DNA from: Agelaius tricolor
Taxonomy: Eukaryota; Chordata; Aves; Passeriformes; Icteridae
Assembly: GCA_023055355.1 (NCBI GenBank)
Contig: JALJCS010000029.1
Coordinates: 7,813,001-7,877,000, forward strand
DNA length: 64,000 nt
Direction of reading: 5' to 3'
In this document: piece by piece, positions 21,201 through 33,728 of the stretch
Position numbering within the stretch: the stretch's first letter is position 1
How the letters are laid out: each line of letters begins with the position of its first letter
The notes under the pieces: model-generated
Told to the model about the DNA's origin: nothing
Databases searched by the model: none
What the model saw: the letters and a program-made list of their open reading frames with translations, nothing else
Translations under genes and position numbers: made by a program

Positions 21201-24200
21201 CCTGATTGGGAACTGCTCTGAGCCATGCACAGGGATCCTGACTGGGAACTGCTCACAGGGAACTGCTCTGAGCCCCTGCACAGGGATCCTGATTGGGAAC
21301 TGCTCACAGGGAACTGCTCTGAGCCCTGGGGCTCCTGACTGGGAACTGCTCCCAGGGAATTGCTCTGAGCCCCTGCACAGGGATCCTGACTGGGAACTGC
21401 TCACAGGGAACTGCTCTGAGCCATGCACAGGGATCCTGATTGGGAACTGCTCTGAGCCATGCACAGGGATCCTGATTGGGAACTGCTCTGAGCCATGCAC
21501 AGGGATCCTGATTGGGAACTGCTCACAGGGAATTGCTCTGAGCCCCTGCACAGGGATCCTGACTGGGAACTGCTCACAGAGAGCTGCTCTGAGCCATGCA
21601 CAGGGATCCTACAGGGGAACTGCTCACAGGGAACTGCTCTGAGCCCCTGCACAGGGCTCCTGATTGGGAACTGCTCCCAGAGAACCCCTGTGAGCCCTGG
21701 GGCTCCTGCTGCCCTCCCTGTGATTCCCTCCCTTGCAATCACAGGCTGCAGGAACCTCTGGACGCCTTGGGAAGGTGAGGACAGCCCCCATCTGCAGGGC
21801 ACGAGGGCAGATTTGAAGCCCTGCCTGTGGAATCACCGGATCCTTGCCCCTCCTGCTGCCCAGGGTCCCTGCAGCCCCAGCAGCTCAGTGTTCTGCCCAG
21901 CTGCATCCCCGGGGGACACTTCCCATGCTCCAGACACAGAACCAGCGGTGTGAACACAGGGCTGACAGATCCTGGGCCACCTCCTGCCCGTGCACAGCCC
22001 AGGCCCCTCGGGAGCATCTCACATCAGCTCACATCACCCTGCAAGGTGCCAGCACTGAGCACCAGGGACAGCTCTGCCTTTTCCCTGAGGGTCTGGCACT
22101 GCCCAGGCTGCCCAGGGAATGCCAGAGCCCCGAGGCTGCCAGGGCACTCTCACAGGGCACACGGTGGGGTCTGGGCTGTCTCTGTGGGGCCACGAGTTTG
22201 ACTTTGATGGTGTCTGTGGGCTCCTTCCAGCTCAGGACATTCTGTGGCTCCACAGTTCTGCATCTTGAACCTCCAGTCTGGGGAAGGGAAAGGGGAAAGG
22301 GGAAAAGGGAAAAGGGAAAAGGGAAAAGGGAAAAGGGAAAAGGGAAAAGGGAAAAGGGAAAAGGGAAAAGGGAGAGGGAAAAGGGAAAAGGAAAAAGGGG
22401 AGGGAAAGGGAGAGGAAAAGGAAGAGGAAAAGGGAAAGGGAACAGGGGGAAAGAGCAGCCTCCCCTCTCCCAGGTCCAGCAGGACACATCCCACAGAGCC
22501 TCTGCAGCCACCACAGCTCCTGCCAAAACTCACCAACAAACCCCCTCCCATTCTGTGCTCACAGAGCTGCCAGAGGTGCCTTTTATTATTTTTTTTTTTT
22601 TTTTAACAGGATATTTTGCCAATGAATTCAAAGCAAGGCAAGCCCCTCACGGGTAAGCAGGCACATTCCTCCAGCCCAGCCTCTGAGCACAGACACAAAA
22701 GAGCAGCTGCAGTTCTGCAGGGAGCTCCATTTCACACCCAGCTCTCCCCAAGCAGGGCTGTAACAAACCCACGGTGGCTGCTCCAAGCAGCATTTGCATG
22801 CACAGAGCCTGTGCAGGGAGGAGGAGAGGGCCAGCACAGCAGGCATTTGTTTTGTCTTCCCTCCACATCTGACTGTGCTCATCATTAGGCACAAGAGGAC
22901 AGGTGCACTCTGCACACACAGCCCTGCAGACAGGACTGCTCCTCTCTGCTGGACAGAGGGGACTTTGCCACTCAGGGGCTCTCCTCCAGAGCAGCTGATG
23001 TGCTCCCAATCAGGGCAAGGCTGAGGAAGCCCAGCTGCATCCTCAGCTACAGAGACGGGGCTGGGAGGGCTCCAGAGGAACGTGGGGCCGAGCAAACCGG
23101 CTCAGAGCCATGCTGAGGAGACAAGGATGGAGCAGAGATCACAGCAATCTGCAGGCAGAGCTGCCTGGGCAGTGCTGCGTGCCAGGCTGGCACAGACATG
23201 TGCACACATGTTCACTCCATGTGCCACAGACCCGCTGAAAGGAGCCCCTTTCCCCCCTGCATTAAAGCAGGCAAGGCAACCAAATGCTTAAAAATAAGCT
23301 TCCCTCCACCAAAATCTGTCAGAGGGAGTTAACCTCCTTTTCTACCCATTGATTCCAAATCCTTCCCATCTGCTTAGGAGAAAGAAAAGGACAAATACAC
23401 TCACAAAAGAAGAAAGGAGAGCAGACTCTGCTCCCTCCATTCCCCCAGGAAAAGCCATTTATTTATTGGCTCTCCTGCTGGGGCAGGGACAGCAGCCAGG
23501 GCAGCTGCCTGTGCACACCCCTCCAGCCACCCCTGCTCAGGGGCTTGTGCTCCTTGTGTTCCTGCACCTCCTCCCTGCAGATCAAACCATGCACTGCTGG
23601 TGCTGCTGGGACACCTCACACACCGAGCCCTGCCCAGCTCTGCAGGGCCCTCACTGGCAGAGCCCCCCTGATCCCCCACACAGCTCTGACCTTGCTCCTG
23701 GCGCTGTCCAGGTCAGGAGACACAGTCCCCACACCCAGCACCTCCTGGGACAGCTGGCTCTTGGAGCCCAAGCCCTGAAAGAGAAAGCAGAAAGGATCAG
23801 TCTGTGATGAGCGAGCAGAGATCCTGACACCAATATCCCAGCACAGCTCAGAACCCCCCTCAGCACCCCCTGACAGCAGCTCAGCAGCATTTCCCTCCCT
23901 GTGGGACCAAGGGACACCAGTGCCACTGAGGGAGGGCACTGTCACCCTCCAGTGCCACCAACCAACCTCGGCAGGACGGGGTGGCACAAGGAACACCCAA
24001 AGGGGGCACTGCCATAGGCATCTTTTATGGAAAATCCTTTCCTTGGGATTTTTTTTCCTCCTGAGAAGCTGAGAGGCCTCAGGAGCAAAATGCAAACAAT
24101 GGTTATCTGCTGCTGTGGAATGCAACAGGTGCATCTGGGATTGGCCTCGTGTGGATGTTTCTGATTAATGGCCAAGCACAGCCCAGCTGGCTCGGACAGA

Positions 24201-27200
24201 GTCTGAGGCACAAGCCTTTGTTATGATTCCTTCTTTTTCTATTCTTAGCCAGCCTTCTGATGAAATCCTTTCTTCTATTCTTTCAGTACAGTTTTAATAT
24301 AATAACTATCATAAAATAATAAATCAGCCTTCTGAACCATGGAGTCAGATCCTGGTCTCTCCCCTCACCCTGGGACCCCTGTGAACATGCTCACAGGGCA
24401 CATCTTCCCAGCCCCTTAGTGCTACTGCTGCACATTTCCAGGGATTTCTCTGCACATTTCCAGGGATCCCTGTGCTCACAGCCAGCCCCCCAAGGTGCTC
24501 CCCCTTTGGGACAACCCCCCTGTGCAGCCTGAGGGCCCTGCACACACGAGGCAGAGCCCCTGGCCACACAGGCTGGTGCCACACAGGCAATAATGAACAT
24601 TTTCTGCTATTTGCTGCCCCTGCTCCCACTGGCAGATGGCAGTGGCAGCTTCCTGTGGAGCTGCAGAGATGCTGATGGGCATCTGCCCCCAGCCCAGGGC
24701 TGCTCTCCCCTCCAGGGTGGGGTGTCCAGCCAGGCACAGCCCCCTCAGCACAACCCCTACTCCGTTATTTTCCTTCCTGCAATCACCCAAGCAGGCTCCC
24801 AGCTCTGTGTGAGCTATTTCTGCAGGGACAGCACCTCAGCCCAGCCCCAGGAGCCACGAGGGCCAGGGGGGCACTGCTGGCCTGTGCCACGCTCAGCTGG
24901 GAGGGCACTGCAGAGCTGGGCACTGACCATGCCAGGGGAAGCTGATGCCCACACCCAGGGGAAAAGGAGCAAAAGGAGGAAAAGGAGGAAAAAAAAGGAG
25001 AAAAAGGAATTTTTGGTGACTCACCACAGGCTGAAGCACCTCATGGTCGGAGCTCTTGGAGACTGGCAGGTCCTGCTCACAGCCACTGAGCCCAGATGCC
25101 TTTGAAAGCTGAGAGGAAAAACCCATCACAGCCTGCACAGGTCCCACCCCTGCAGCTTCACCTGGGCACTGCCAGCCTGGCAGCTGCTGCTGCTGCCAAC
25201 ACAAATCTGGCCTGTCCCAGGGAAGAAAAGGTGACTGGACATCATGGGGAAGACAGCAAGGATGGGTGTGACCCACAGGACGGGGATGGGTGTGACCCAC
25301 AGGACAGGGATGGGTGTGACCCACAGGACGGGGATGGGTGTGACCCACAGGACAGGGATGTGTGTGACCCACAGGACAGGGATGTGTGTGACCCACAGGA
25401 CAGGGATGGGTGTGACCCACAGGACAGGGATGGGTGTGACCCACAGGACAAGCACAAAGCACCACAAGGGCAGGAGGGCAGGCTGGGCAAAGGGCAGAGA
25501 GGTGCTCCTTGGACACCCCTGATAGAGGGCACTTGCTTCCTCTCCATCTGCAAGGATCTGTGCAGCTCTCAGAGCTCCCAGCCCACCACGCAGCACAGCG
25601 CTGGAGCCATAAAAGCACTTTAAAATTCCACTTTGCTGTGCCTAAGTGCAGCGAGGGCCCCTGCATTCCCAGCCATTTGCAGCTGCAGGGAACTGCTCGA
25701 TGGGAGCACCCTGTGGCCCTGCTGACCTCAGCAGAACGGCTCAGGTGCACAGAGCCCACGGATGAGCTTGGGAAAGCAGCACCCTCAGCTCTTCAGGGCA
25801 CAGAGCCTTTTCCAGGCTCAGATTTGCAGTTCATCATTTCTTACAGACACTACGCATCAGTGAACTTGAGAAATGATCAGAACCAGCAGGAAGGCAGCCA
25901 GATTGCAGAGAGATCGTCCATCAGAGCCTGAGCTCTGGCTGGGATCCTGCTCTGGAGCGTGGGCACGGGCGGGCAGCGCGGCTCTGGCAGCCCAGCTGTG
26001 GGCAGGCAGCGTGTGTGACACAGCCCCAGCCCTGCCCCTGCAGCTCTGCTCAACACTGGGAGGGCTGGGAGCTTCTGTGCCCCCAGATTCTGTGCTCCCA
26101 GCTCCAGAACCAGCTCCAGAACCAGCCCTGGGCTCTGTCCCACTCCCTCCCAGCTCTCAGCTCGTGCGGAGCCATGAGCACAGCTCTGAGCAAGCTGAGA
26201 GAAACAACAGCAGCAGGAGAGAAACAAAGCAGCACAGGCAGCTGGGCTCGGTGTGAGCTTCATGATCAGCCCTGCTGGCCCAGCACAGGCACTGGGAGCT
26301 GGGGCTGCTCCTCCTCCAGCCTCAGAACACGGCCAGGGCTCTGCCTGTGGGCAGCAATGCTGTGTGCAGGAGGGAAGGATTGCCCTGCTCAGTCCTGAAG
26401 GTGCCCAGCTGGGGATTCAGAGCACTTGTGACCCCCAGGAATGACTGCCCTGCTGACCAGGAAAGGTTTGGGCTGGCTGCACAGAAAAGCAGACAGTGCT
26501 CCAAGAGCTGGCCTGAGGCAGGGCCTGACGAGACGATGGGAACAGCCAACACCAAAAGCACACGGGCAGGACTCTTACTTTGCCATCATCCAGCCTGTCC
26601 TCTGACACTGAATCTGCTGCTGCTTCTTCCCTCTCTTCCTGCAGGGCCTTTTCTGCACAGGACAGGGTGTCAGCAGTGGCAGCCAGGCTGGCTGGCTGAT
26701 CTGTGCCTTCCACAGGCAGAGGAGCAGCTCGGGGCTGCCCAGCAGAGCTGGGCACCTCCAGCCCTGCTGAGCTCCTTTCCCCCTCAGACAGAGGCAGCTC
26801 CTCAGCTGCAGAGGCGTCTCCTTGCACCCCAGCATCTTCTCTGTGCACTGCCTGGTCGCCAGCAGGCTCCTGCTGCTCTGCCTGGGCACACAGGCTGCTG
26901 CCAGGCTCCCCAGAGAGGGGCTGAGCTGCAGACGGAGGGCACGCAGCTCCAGAGTCCAGGGAACACTCTGCCACCTCTTCAGGGTGCCTCGATTCTAAGG
27001 ATTCCTTCTAGGCAGCAAGTCAAACACAATTACAGACCCAATATTCTCTCTGGGGGATGCAGGAGTGAGGATCAGCACAGGCTCTCCTACAGCAAGCAGC
27101 ACAATCACAAATCTTTGGGTGACTCCAAGACCTGTTTGACTTCTTTCCACACAGTCCCATTCCAAGGCGAGGGACTCCACTGACATAACCTCACTCATTT

Positions 27201-30200
27201 CTTGGGCCCTGACTTCTTTTGATCTGTTGTTTTTTTTATTCACAGGGTCTCAGTGGATGAGAGTGGCTGTGGAAGGCCACCAGCCCCTGTGAGCACCCAC
27301 GTGCCCACTGCAGGCCCGTTTATGCTCCCACATTGGATCTGCCTGGTGAGAGGTGGAAATTTGTAAGAGACCACGACAGGACATTTCACTCCTGCCTGAC
27401 ATTTCAAGCAGAGGAGAGCAGGCAGGATCCCCATCCCACCTTCCAGAGGGACAGACTGGAGGGTGGGCACTGACTGATGCAGCACTCAGAGCTCAGAAAG
27501 AGCTTGTGACTAACACAGGAGGCTGAGAGATGGGGGGAAAAACAACCCCAAATTAAAGCTTAGTCACCCAAAGGTTCCACTGCCTCTCCCAGCAGAGGGG
27601 AGGCCACAGCACTGCCCAGGGAGAGGGGAATAGCCAGGGGAAGGCTCCCTCATCAGCATCAGCATGCAAACAGAGCTGCTGGCACGTCCCACTTCCTCAC
27701 TGTTTTATTAATGCCACGGTGCCTTGTCAAACACTGCCTGCCTCCTGTGCACGCCGTGTTCTGTACACTGAGCGCATATTTTAGCTGTGTATTTTTATCA
27801 GAGTGCCTCTGGAATGCTCTCAGCTCCCAGGCCAGGGCTGCAGCACTGCTGGAGCGTGTTCTGAGTGTGTCACTGCTCTGCCACACCTCCCCGGGGCTGG
27901 GAGAGCATCCAGCAGGATGGAGAGGACAGAGGAGCCCAACTCCAGGCACTTCCCAAAAATCCTGCAGCTCTGGGGCTCAGCTGCAATGCCCTGGCACTGA
28001 CAGCAGAGCCCCAGGGTCACCAAGCAGCCACACCAGGCTCCCTGGGCACAGCAGGACCCAGAGAAAGGTGGGCACAGGGAAGTTCTTTAGCCACCCTCCT
28101 TTAGTGCTTCCCCTTTTACGGGGATTAGGGTGGCTGGAAAGTTTTGCTCCTTTTGCACAACTTGCTCCAGGGTTCTCCTGAGGACATCCCACCAGGGGAC
28201 CTGGCAGTGTCCAGGATATCCCAAATGAGGCCAAACAGGGCCCTGATGCCTGAACACAGGATCACACACACCCCAAAATGGATCAGCACACCAGCAATGG
28301 TGTGCACACAAAAGGGCTTCTCCCCAGGCAGGTTCACCTGAGCTACTGAAATATCCCAGAATAATCTCTTTGGCTGGCAGAATCCTGTTTGAATGGCAAT
28401 AACAGGCAATCCTTTTGTTAGCCTCACACCTTGATGATCACAAATGCAGATCTGCAGAAGAGGGACCCATGGCAGTCAGACCCACAGGAGGAGGAGGAGG
28501 AGGAAGAGGAGGGAGGCTTTTCCTCCTGCAGCAACAGACTGGAGATTTTCTCTGGATTTCAGAGCTGGACAAATGAGCTGGGTTATAACTGGCTTTGGGT
28601 GATCTTTTCACAAGCTGTAACATTCCACCCACCCCAAGTGGCCCTGCCTGATGGGAAATCCCTGCCTATCAAATCACTGCTCCCAGTGAGCAGCACCAAA
28701 CTTTAACCAGCACCAGAAACAAGCCAAGCAGCTGCAGACACCACAACACCACAACACCAGCAGCTGCCTAGTGCATGCAAAGCCTGGGTGGCACCGTGCA
28801 AGCAGCCGGGGATGCCAGGGAGCCACTGTCACCTCTCCCAGGCTGGCAGCTTCCTCCTCAGGGCTCCGGTGGGGCTGGGCAGCAGCACCAGCAGCACCAG
28901 CTGGGGAAGGGCTGCCACGCTCCTCCTTGCTGCTCTCCTAGTTGGGGGGACACAGCCACTTGCAGGATTCCCCAGAGCACCTTCCCAAGCTGGAGGATTT
29001 GCCCACCCAGGACAGGTCAGCACCCAGCACCCGCAGCCCTGGAGCACAAAGGAATCAGAGGCCCAGATTCCCAAACACCGAGCTGTGGGATGCCTCACTG
29101 CTGCTCTTCTGCTGGCCAGCTCCATGAACTCACTGCTCCTGCTCTGAGCTCCCTGGGAGCCCTGTCTGATGCTGCCTCTGCTCCACCCAACATCCTGGCT
29201 CAGCAAGTCACTAAAACCTCCTATTTCCTTCAAATACAGGCATCCAGCCCTGGCCACGGGCTACATGAAGCAGTTTTTTCATTATTTCACCCATTTCTGC
29301 TTAGATTTCCCCCTTAGGACTTGCTACACAAACCCTTTGCTGCTTTGCAAGGGAGCTGGAGAGAGGCTCCTCCTAGGAATGCTTTTCTACTGCCATCTCA
29401 TGGAGCTACAGAGGAATTCTATTTTCCAGTCGGGCACTGCTGTCTAATCAGGACTAGGCTGTCACCCATCTGGGTTAACAGCCCGGCTGTTGGGCAGCAA
29501 TTGCCATTCCATAATGGATTCCCAGAGCCCCATCCCCACGGCACTGAAATGCCAAGGCAGCTCTTTGTTCCTGCAGACATTAACATTTCAGTGAGGAACA
29601 GGGCCCCCACAGGCTGCTGTTGTCTGCAGATGAGAGAGTCAGGGCTCTCTTTGTCACATCCACTTTAGCATAAGCCTTTGCAGATCCTGCCCAGCACCCT
29701 GAATAGGTTCTCCAGCAAAGTACTTTACAGCTTAATTTTCCTGCGCTGTGAAAAGGATAAGGAAAATACTCCAAAACACTTTAAAAGAAATTAATTTGCC
29801 TTTCAGATACTGGAACAGGATTTTCAAAGCGGTGAAAAAGGATTAATGTCAGCACAAACAGTCGGGCCAAATCACCAGAGCTGCTTACAACGCACTTCCC
29901 ATTGTGCCCTTGTCATCCTAAGCCTGATCCCAGCTAAGGAAGCGCAGGGAAAGCACAGCCCCAGCTCAAGGCCTTGGCTGCACTGCCTGCTCTGAGCCTC
30001 AGCCACGGGATTTAGCAGCAGGCTGGGAAGAAAGAAGAGCAGGTTTTGTGTTGGCACAGAGCAGGGGCCACGTGCAGCCCCCGTGAGGGTCCCTGTGGGA
30101 CCCAGGGACAGCAGCAGAGCATTCCCAAAGGATGCTCCCCTGTGTCCTCCCCAGTGCCAGCACTGCCAAGGAGCCTTCCTCCCCACCCCTGATGAACAGA

Positions 30201-33200
30201 GAGCACAATGGAGCTGCCTCTTCCTCACTGAGCCTTCCTCCCCACCCCTGATGAACAGAGAGCAGAATGGAGGTGCCTCTTCCTCACCGAGCCTTCCTCC
30301 CCACCCCTGATGAACAGAGAGCACAATGGAGGTGCCTCTTCCTCACTGAGCCTTCCTCCCCACCCCTGATGAACAGAATGGAGCTGCCTCTTCCTCACTG
30401 AGCCTTCCTCCCCACTCCTGATGAACAGAGAGCAGAATGGAGGTGCCTCTTCCTCACTGAGCCTTCCTCCCCACCCCTGATGAACAGAGAGCAGAATGGA
30501 GGTGCCTCTTCCTCACCGAGCCTTCCTCCCCACCCCTGATGAACAGAGAGCACAATGGAGGTGCCTCTTCCTCACTGAGCCTTCCTCCACACCAAGTGCA
30601 GCAGCACCTCTGACCCCAGAGCCTTTTCCTGCTGCCCCCTGGAAAAGCAGATTTCCCCCTTGCCAGCTCCACCTACCTGCCTTTATTTTCCCTGTCTGAG
30701 ATGAAGCAGAGCTCCAGCCTGGGCAAAGATGTCTCCTCAATCCCAGCTCCCAAACCACAGCCACCCCAAGCAGAAATGTCCCTTCAATGCCCACCCCACT
30801 GTCCCCTGGGGGCCACCCCTGGCTTCCCCCAGCCCTGCTGCTGAGCCTTCCTCTCCTTCCCTCTGTTCCTCTCACAGGAAACTCGTCCCTCTGGCACTAT
30901 CCCTGCACCCTCATCCCCTGGCAGTGCCTCCCCTGCCCAGCCCAGCACCGTGGTCTCACCTCAAAGTCAAAGCTGCCTGCCAGGGCTTCAACATCCAGGT
31001 ACACGTTTCTTAACAGCCTTGAGGTCCCATGGAAACTCTGAAGGATAAAAAAACAAACAAATAAATGGCCAAAATTGAGTTCTGACCTGTGCAACGCCAC
31101 AGGAGGGTTCCCCAGCAGTGAAATTGGGCAGCAGAGCCGTGGCAATGCACCTACAGCCAACTCCTCTTGGAATGACACCATGGCAGATGCTCACTAAAAG
31201 GGATTCCTTATGAAAATAGGATCAGATGATTTTGGGGACCAAGCAGCACAAAGAAAGGAGAGCACAAATGACAGCCCAGGGGCAAACGGAACAGGGGAGC
31301 ACCAGGAGGCTCCAGCACTCTGCCCACAGCCAGGGCACACAAATACCTCATTTTCACTGTCTTCCTCTTCATTCCTCCATTTCTCTGGCACTGCCACGTC
31401 CAAGGAACTTTTCTCTTCACAGATCAAATCCAGCAGGTTCCTGGTGTGCCTGGTGGCCTTTGGGACCTCTGCAGGCTGTGAAGGCCAGGAGCCAGGGAAG
31501 TGAGGGGTCAGACACAGGAAAGGGGAGACACAGACCCACTGAGACACTGAGCTGCTGCGTTCTGGCAGTTTCCTACCGCTAAACATCTCGGTTTATTTCT
31601 GAAGGTGGTTATGTCTATGTTTTGCACACATTTTGCTTTGGCTTCCTTTAAAGGGTCAATTTCTCACCATTTACAAGTTTCATTGACCCTCAGGTCACTT
31701 TCTAGTAATAAATAAACAAAGCATTCCACATGGTTGTAAACCTTACACTCAGCAGCACAATAGCTCTTTTCATTTTATTCTCAAATAGAAGAGTGAAAAC
31801 AGTTTATTAAATTGCATTATCTGCATTGTTTGCCACGCTTCATTTGGACACCAAATTCTACTAAAACTCAACACACTTTTTTTCCTCTTCAATATTTATT
31901 GAAACAATTCTTTCAATCTGCCAAAGACAGCAGAAGAAAGCTCACCACTAATTTAGCACTAGAAATAGAAGAAAAGAAATAGCTTTTCAACATACAACAG
32001 TGCTTCCAAAGTGAGAGAAGATGGCAAATCCTGTCATTTAAGTGTCCCCACGCCTGTGGCCCTGTGCAGTGTGCTCCCAGGGCACATTCCCAGGGGACAG
32101 GGAGCCTCACCAGCGTTCCTTCCTTGGGGGTGAGGCTGGAGTCCACCACGTTGGCCAGGTCCAGGCTCAGGGCCCCACGGAGGGCGACGGAGGAAGGTGG
32201 GGTGAGGCCACGGAGAGGAGAGAGGCTGCCCAGGGCAGGCTGGATGGGGGCCAGCTGGGAGCCTGGGGGCTGCAGGAGCACAGGGAGGTCACAGCACAGC
32301 TCCCACCCCTGAGCCTGGGACGGGGCAAGGAGCTCCCCTGGGCAAACAGGGGCTGTGGGACCAGCCCTGCTCAGAGACCCCACACCCAGCACACGGGACA
32401 GGGGACGAAACAGGGGTTGGGTCACTCACACTCTGCTTTCAGAATCCTCAGTGGGTCCTGGACACTCCCCTCCCTCCCAGACACACCAAGAGTGGGTGTT
32501 TACTGCAGAGTGTCTCACAGCCAAAATCAAAGGTGATTCTGTACCCGGTGTTCCCATCCCAGCTGATTCACTGCCCATCACCCAGGTCTGGGGTCACAAA
32601 GCACTTTGTGTCCCTGTCATCCTCTGCCCAGCCCTCCCCAAAGCTCTGCAGGCAGATCCTACTCACAGGGAGCTGTTTCAGGAGCTGCTTCTCCTTCTTG
32701 TCCTTCTTCTTCTCTTTCTTCTCCTTCTTGTCCTTCTTGTCCTTCTTCTCTTTTTTCTCCTTCTTTTCCTTCTTCAGGCTGCCCCGTGCCAGCAGCTTCT
32801 CCCTCTCCCTGATGACCAGCTGCTTGTAGTGCTCATCACAGGGGTGCTCCCACGTGGAGAGGCCACTCTCAAAGTTGAAGAAATAGATGTCACCCCCTGC
32901 AATATCCTGGCTGCAGGGCAAAAACAGCAGGGAAAGGTCAAAGAGCACAAATTAAAAATACAGTTGCACAGGCCAGAACACCCCTGCTGATGGTGGGAGC
33001 ACCTGAAGCTCAGGGAAGAGGAGTGTGATGTGTCCAGGAGGCCACAAATGTCCCAGTGTGGGAAGCAGCTCTCCCAGGATGCTCCTACCCAGCTTCCCAA
33101 ACCCTTCCTCCCCTTCTGCCGCCCCAAAAAGCCTTGAGCTCCTGATACCCCACCAAAGCCAGTCCTCTGCCAGCTGGAGCCGTTCCCCTTGTCCTGTCAC

Positions 33201-33728
33201 TGGGAATGCCCAGCACAGCTGCTGCCAGAGCTCTCACCAGGCCTTCCACTCGGGGGGCATTGGGGTCACCAGGCACTCCCTGGCCAGCCACAGCAGCTCC
33301 GACTCCTTGTCAGGGTCAATCCCGATTGTTGGTGCAAAATCCCGGATTTCTGGGGAAACAGAGAGCAATCTGTGAGCTTGGTCCCCCCAGCAGAGCCACC
33401 CTCCTCAAGTGAAGCTGTGGGCACACTGGGAAATCCCGAGGCAAAGCCAGCAGCAGAGTCCTGTGTGCCTGTGGAGCCAGGCTGGGGACAGGGGCAGTGA
33501 CATTCAGCTCTGCCTCCGCTGAAATCCCCCTCTGTGTTCTGCCCTCTCCAGCCACGCCAGAAACCAACCCCTGTGTTCTGAACACACCTGGAAGTGACCT
33601 GCGTGCCCAAATCCCCCCTCCCAGCCCCTGGGAAGAGGGGCTCACTCACCCTGCTCCTTAGGAACGTAGGACTCATTGTAGTCTTCTTCCAGAATGAGCT
33701 GGTCCCCGATGCGCACGGCTCCTGCCAT
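6224..33728 (-). CDS. CEP164: CEP164, centrosomal protein 164 (complete, 31 coding exons)
   Basis: Centriole distal-appendage protein needed for mother-centriole docking and primary ciliogenesis (known family). Exons 5' to 3': 33650-33728, 33238-33349, 32667-32910, 32111-32269, 31347-31475, 30960-31037, 28833-28874, 26579-27007, 25025-25108, 23691-23774, 19738-19823, 18123-18263, 16441-16653, 15307-15441, 14950-15166, 14312-14389, 13952-14083, 13585-13707, 12520-12663, 12248-12331, 11835-11903, 11422-11600, 10832-10958, 10402-10466, 10085-10292, 9325-9432, 8652-8766, 7881-8189, 7501-7567, 7109-7245, 6224-6330. Total 4,284 nt, 1,427 aa (human 1,460). The start [17 protein letters not shown] matches the family; a WW domain lies near residues 57-89 (W61, W84), then a lysine-rich run. 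The middle is low-complexity acidic, and the second half is long coiled coil. The C-terminus [18 protein letters not shown] is diagnostic. Least certain are the 42-nt exon at 28833 and the donor at 7109 (weak GTCTTT). Confidence 0.95.
9606..10010. repeat. Compound minisatellite in a CEP164 intron, G-rich on the minus strand
   Basis: Repeated blocks such as caagagggtccccaagcccc, ccaccaagggtccccaagcc and cagggacaccaagcccccat alternate in varying order. The minus (sense) strand has many runs of four or five G. It lies about 75 bases downstream of the donor of the exon at 10085-10292. Long ORFs here are repeat artefacts. Confidence 0.9.
12725..13510. repeat. Minisatellite, 23-bp unit with 28-29-bp variants, in a CEP164 intron
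   Basis: More than 25 copies of catctccagcatggacacac plus agg, with a longer variant carrying aatgcag. It fills most of the intron between exons 13585-13707 and 12520-12663. Because 23 is not a multiple of three and the unit lacks stops, several frames stay open for hundreds of codons. Confidence 0.92.
18671..18690. repeat. (AG)n microsatellite
   Basis: Twenty bases of perfect AG dinucleotide in a CEP164 intron. Confidence 0.95.
19495..19655. repeat. Minisatellite, 27-bp and related units, in a CEP164 intron
   Basis: About five copies built around gggcacacctgggcaggctg and cagcaca, some with an inserted gggagagctgtgca. It lies about 80 bases downstream of the donor of the exon at 19738-19823. 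Confidence 0.85.
20880..21690. repeat. Compound minisatellite, 36-bp core with a 15-bp optional insert, in a CEP164 intron
   Basis: Over 15 units built from gggaactgctctgagccatg and cacagggatcctgattg; many carry an extra ctcacagggaactg. Core and insert alternate, giving 36- and 51-bp steps. BamHI-like ggatcc occurs in nearly every unit. No coding evidence. Confidence 0.9.
22281..22455. repeat. Polypurine tract (GGGAAAA)n
   Basis: About 175 bases almost free of pyrimidines on the plus strand, mainly repeats of gggaaaa and gggaaaggga. It lies in a CEP164 intron. Confidence 0.95.
24021..24397 (+). mobile_element. Solo LTR of an endogenous retrovirus, copy 1 (songbird-type)
   Basis: Shares near-continuous similarity with 41171-41617, including aacaatggttatctgctgct, ggaatgcaacaggtgcatct, attaatggccaa and the end catggagtcagatcct. 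Two dispersed copies without internal viral genes indicate solo LTRs. I recognise it as an abundant songbird LTR, from memory only. Copy 1 lies in a CEP164 intron, antisense to it. Edges are approximate because target-site duplications were not clear. Confidence 0.75.
25244..25455. repeat. Minisatellite, 24-bp unit, in a CEP164 intron
   Basis: About eight copies of gggatgggtgtgacccacag plus gaca or gacg. A period of 24 keeps one frame open as an eight-residue peptide repeat, which is an artefact. It lies about 140 bases upstream of the acceptor of the exon at 25025-25108. Confidence 0.92.
30175..30592. repeat. Minisatellite, 59-bp unit, in a CEP164 intron
   Basis: Seven or so copies of a 59-bp unit starting gagccttcctccccacccct and ending gcctcttcctcact; one copy is shortened. 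The minus strand has CTCA then GTGAGG in most copies, a weak donor-like motif. Confidence 0.92.

Noticed and set aside
24021..24397. Possible full endogenous retrovirus between the two LTR copies
   Set aside because: The copies are 17 kb apart with CEP164 and BACE1 exons between and no viral genes; they are independent solo LTRs.
28438..28632. Proline-rich 64-codon minus ORF
   Set aside because: Antisense of a gaggaggagg run; no splice context, and CEP164 is already continuous in phase through 28833-28874 and 26579-27007.
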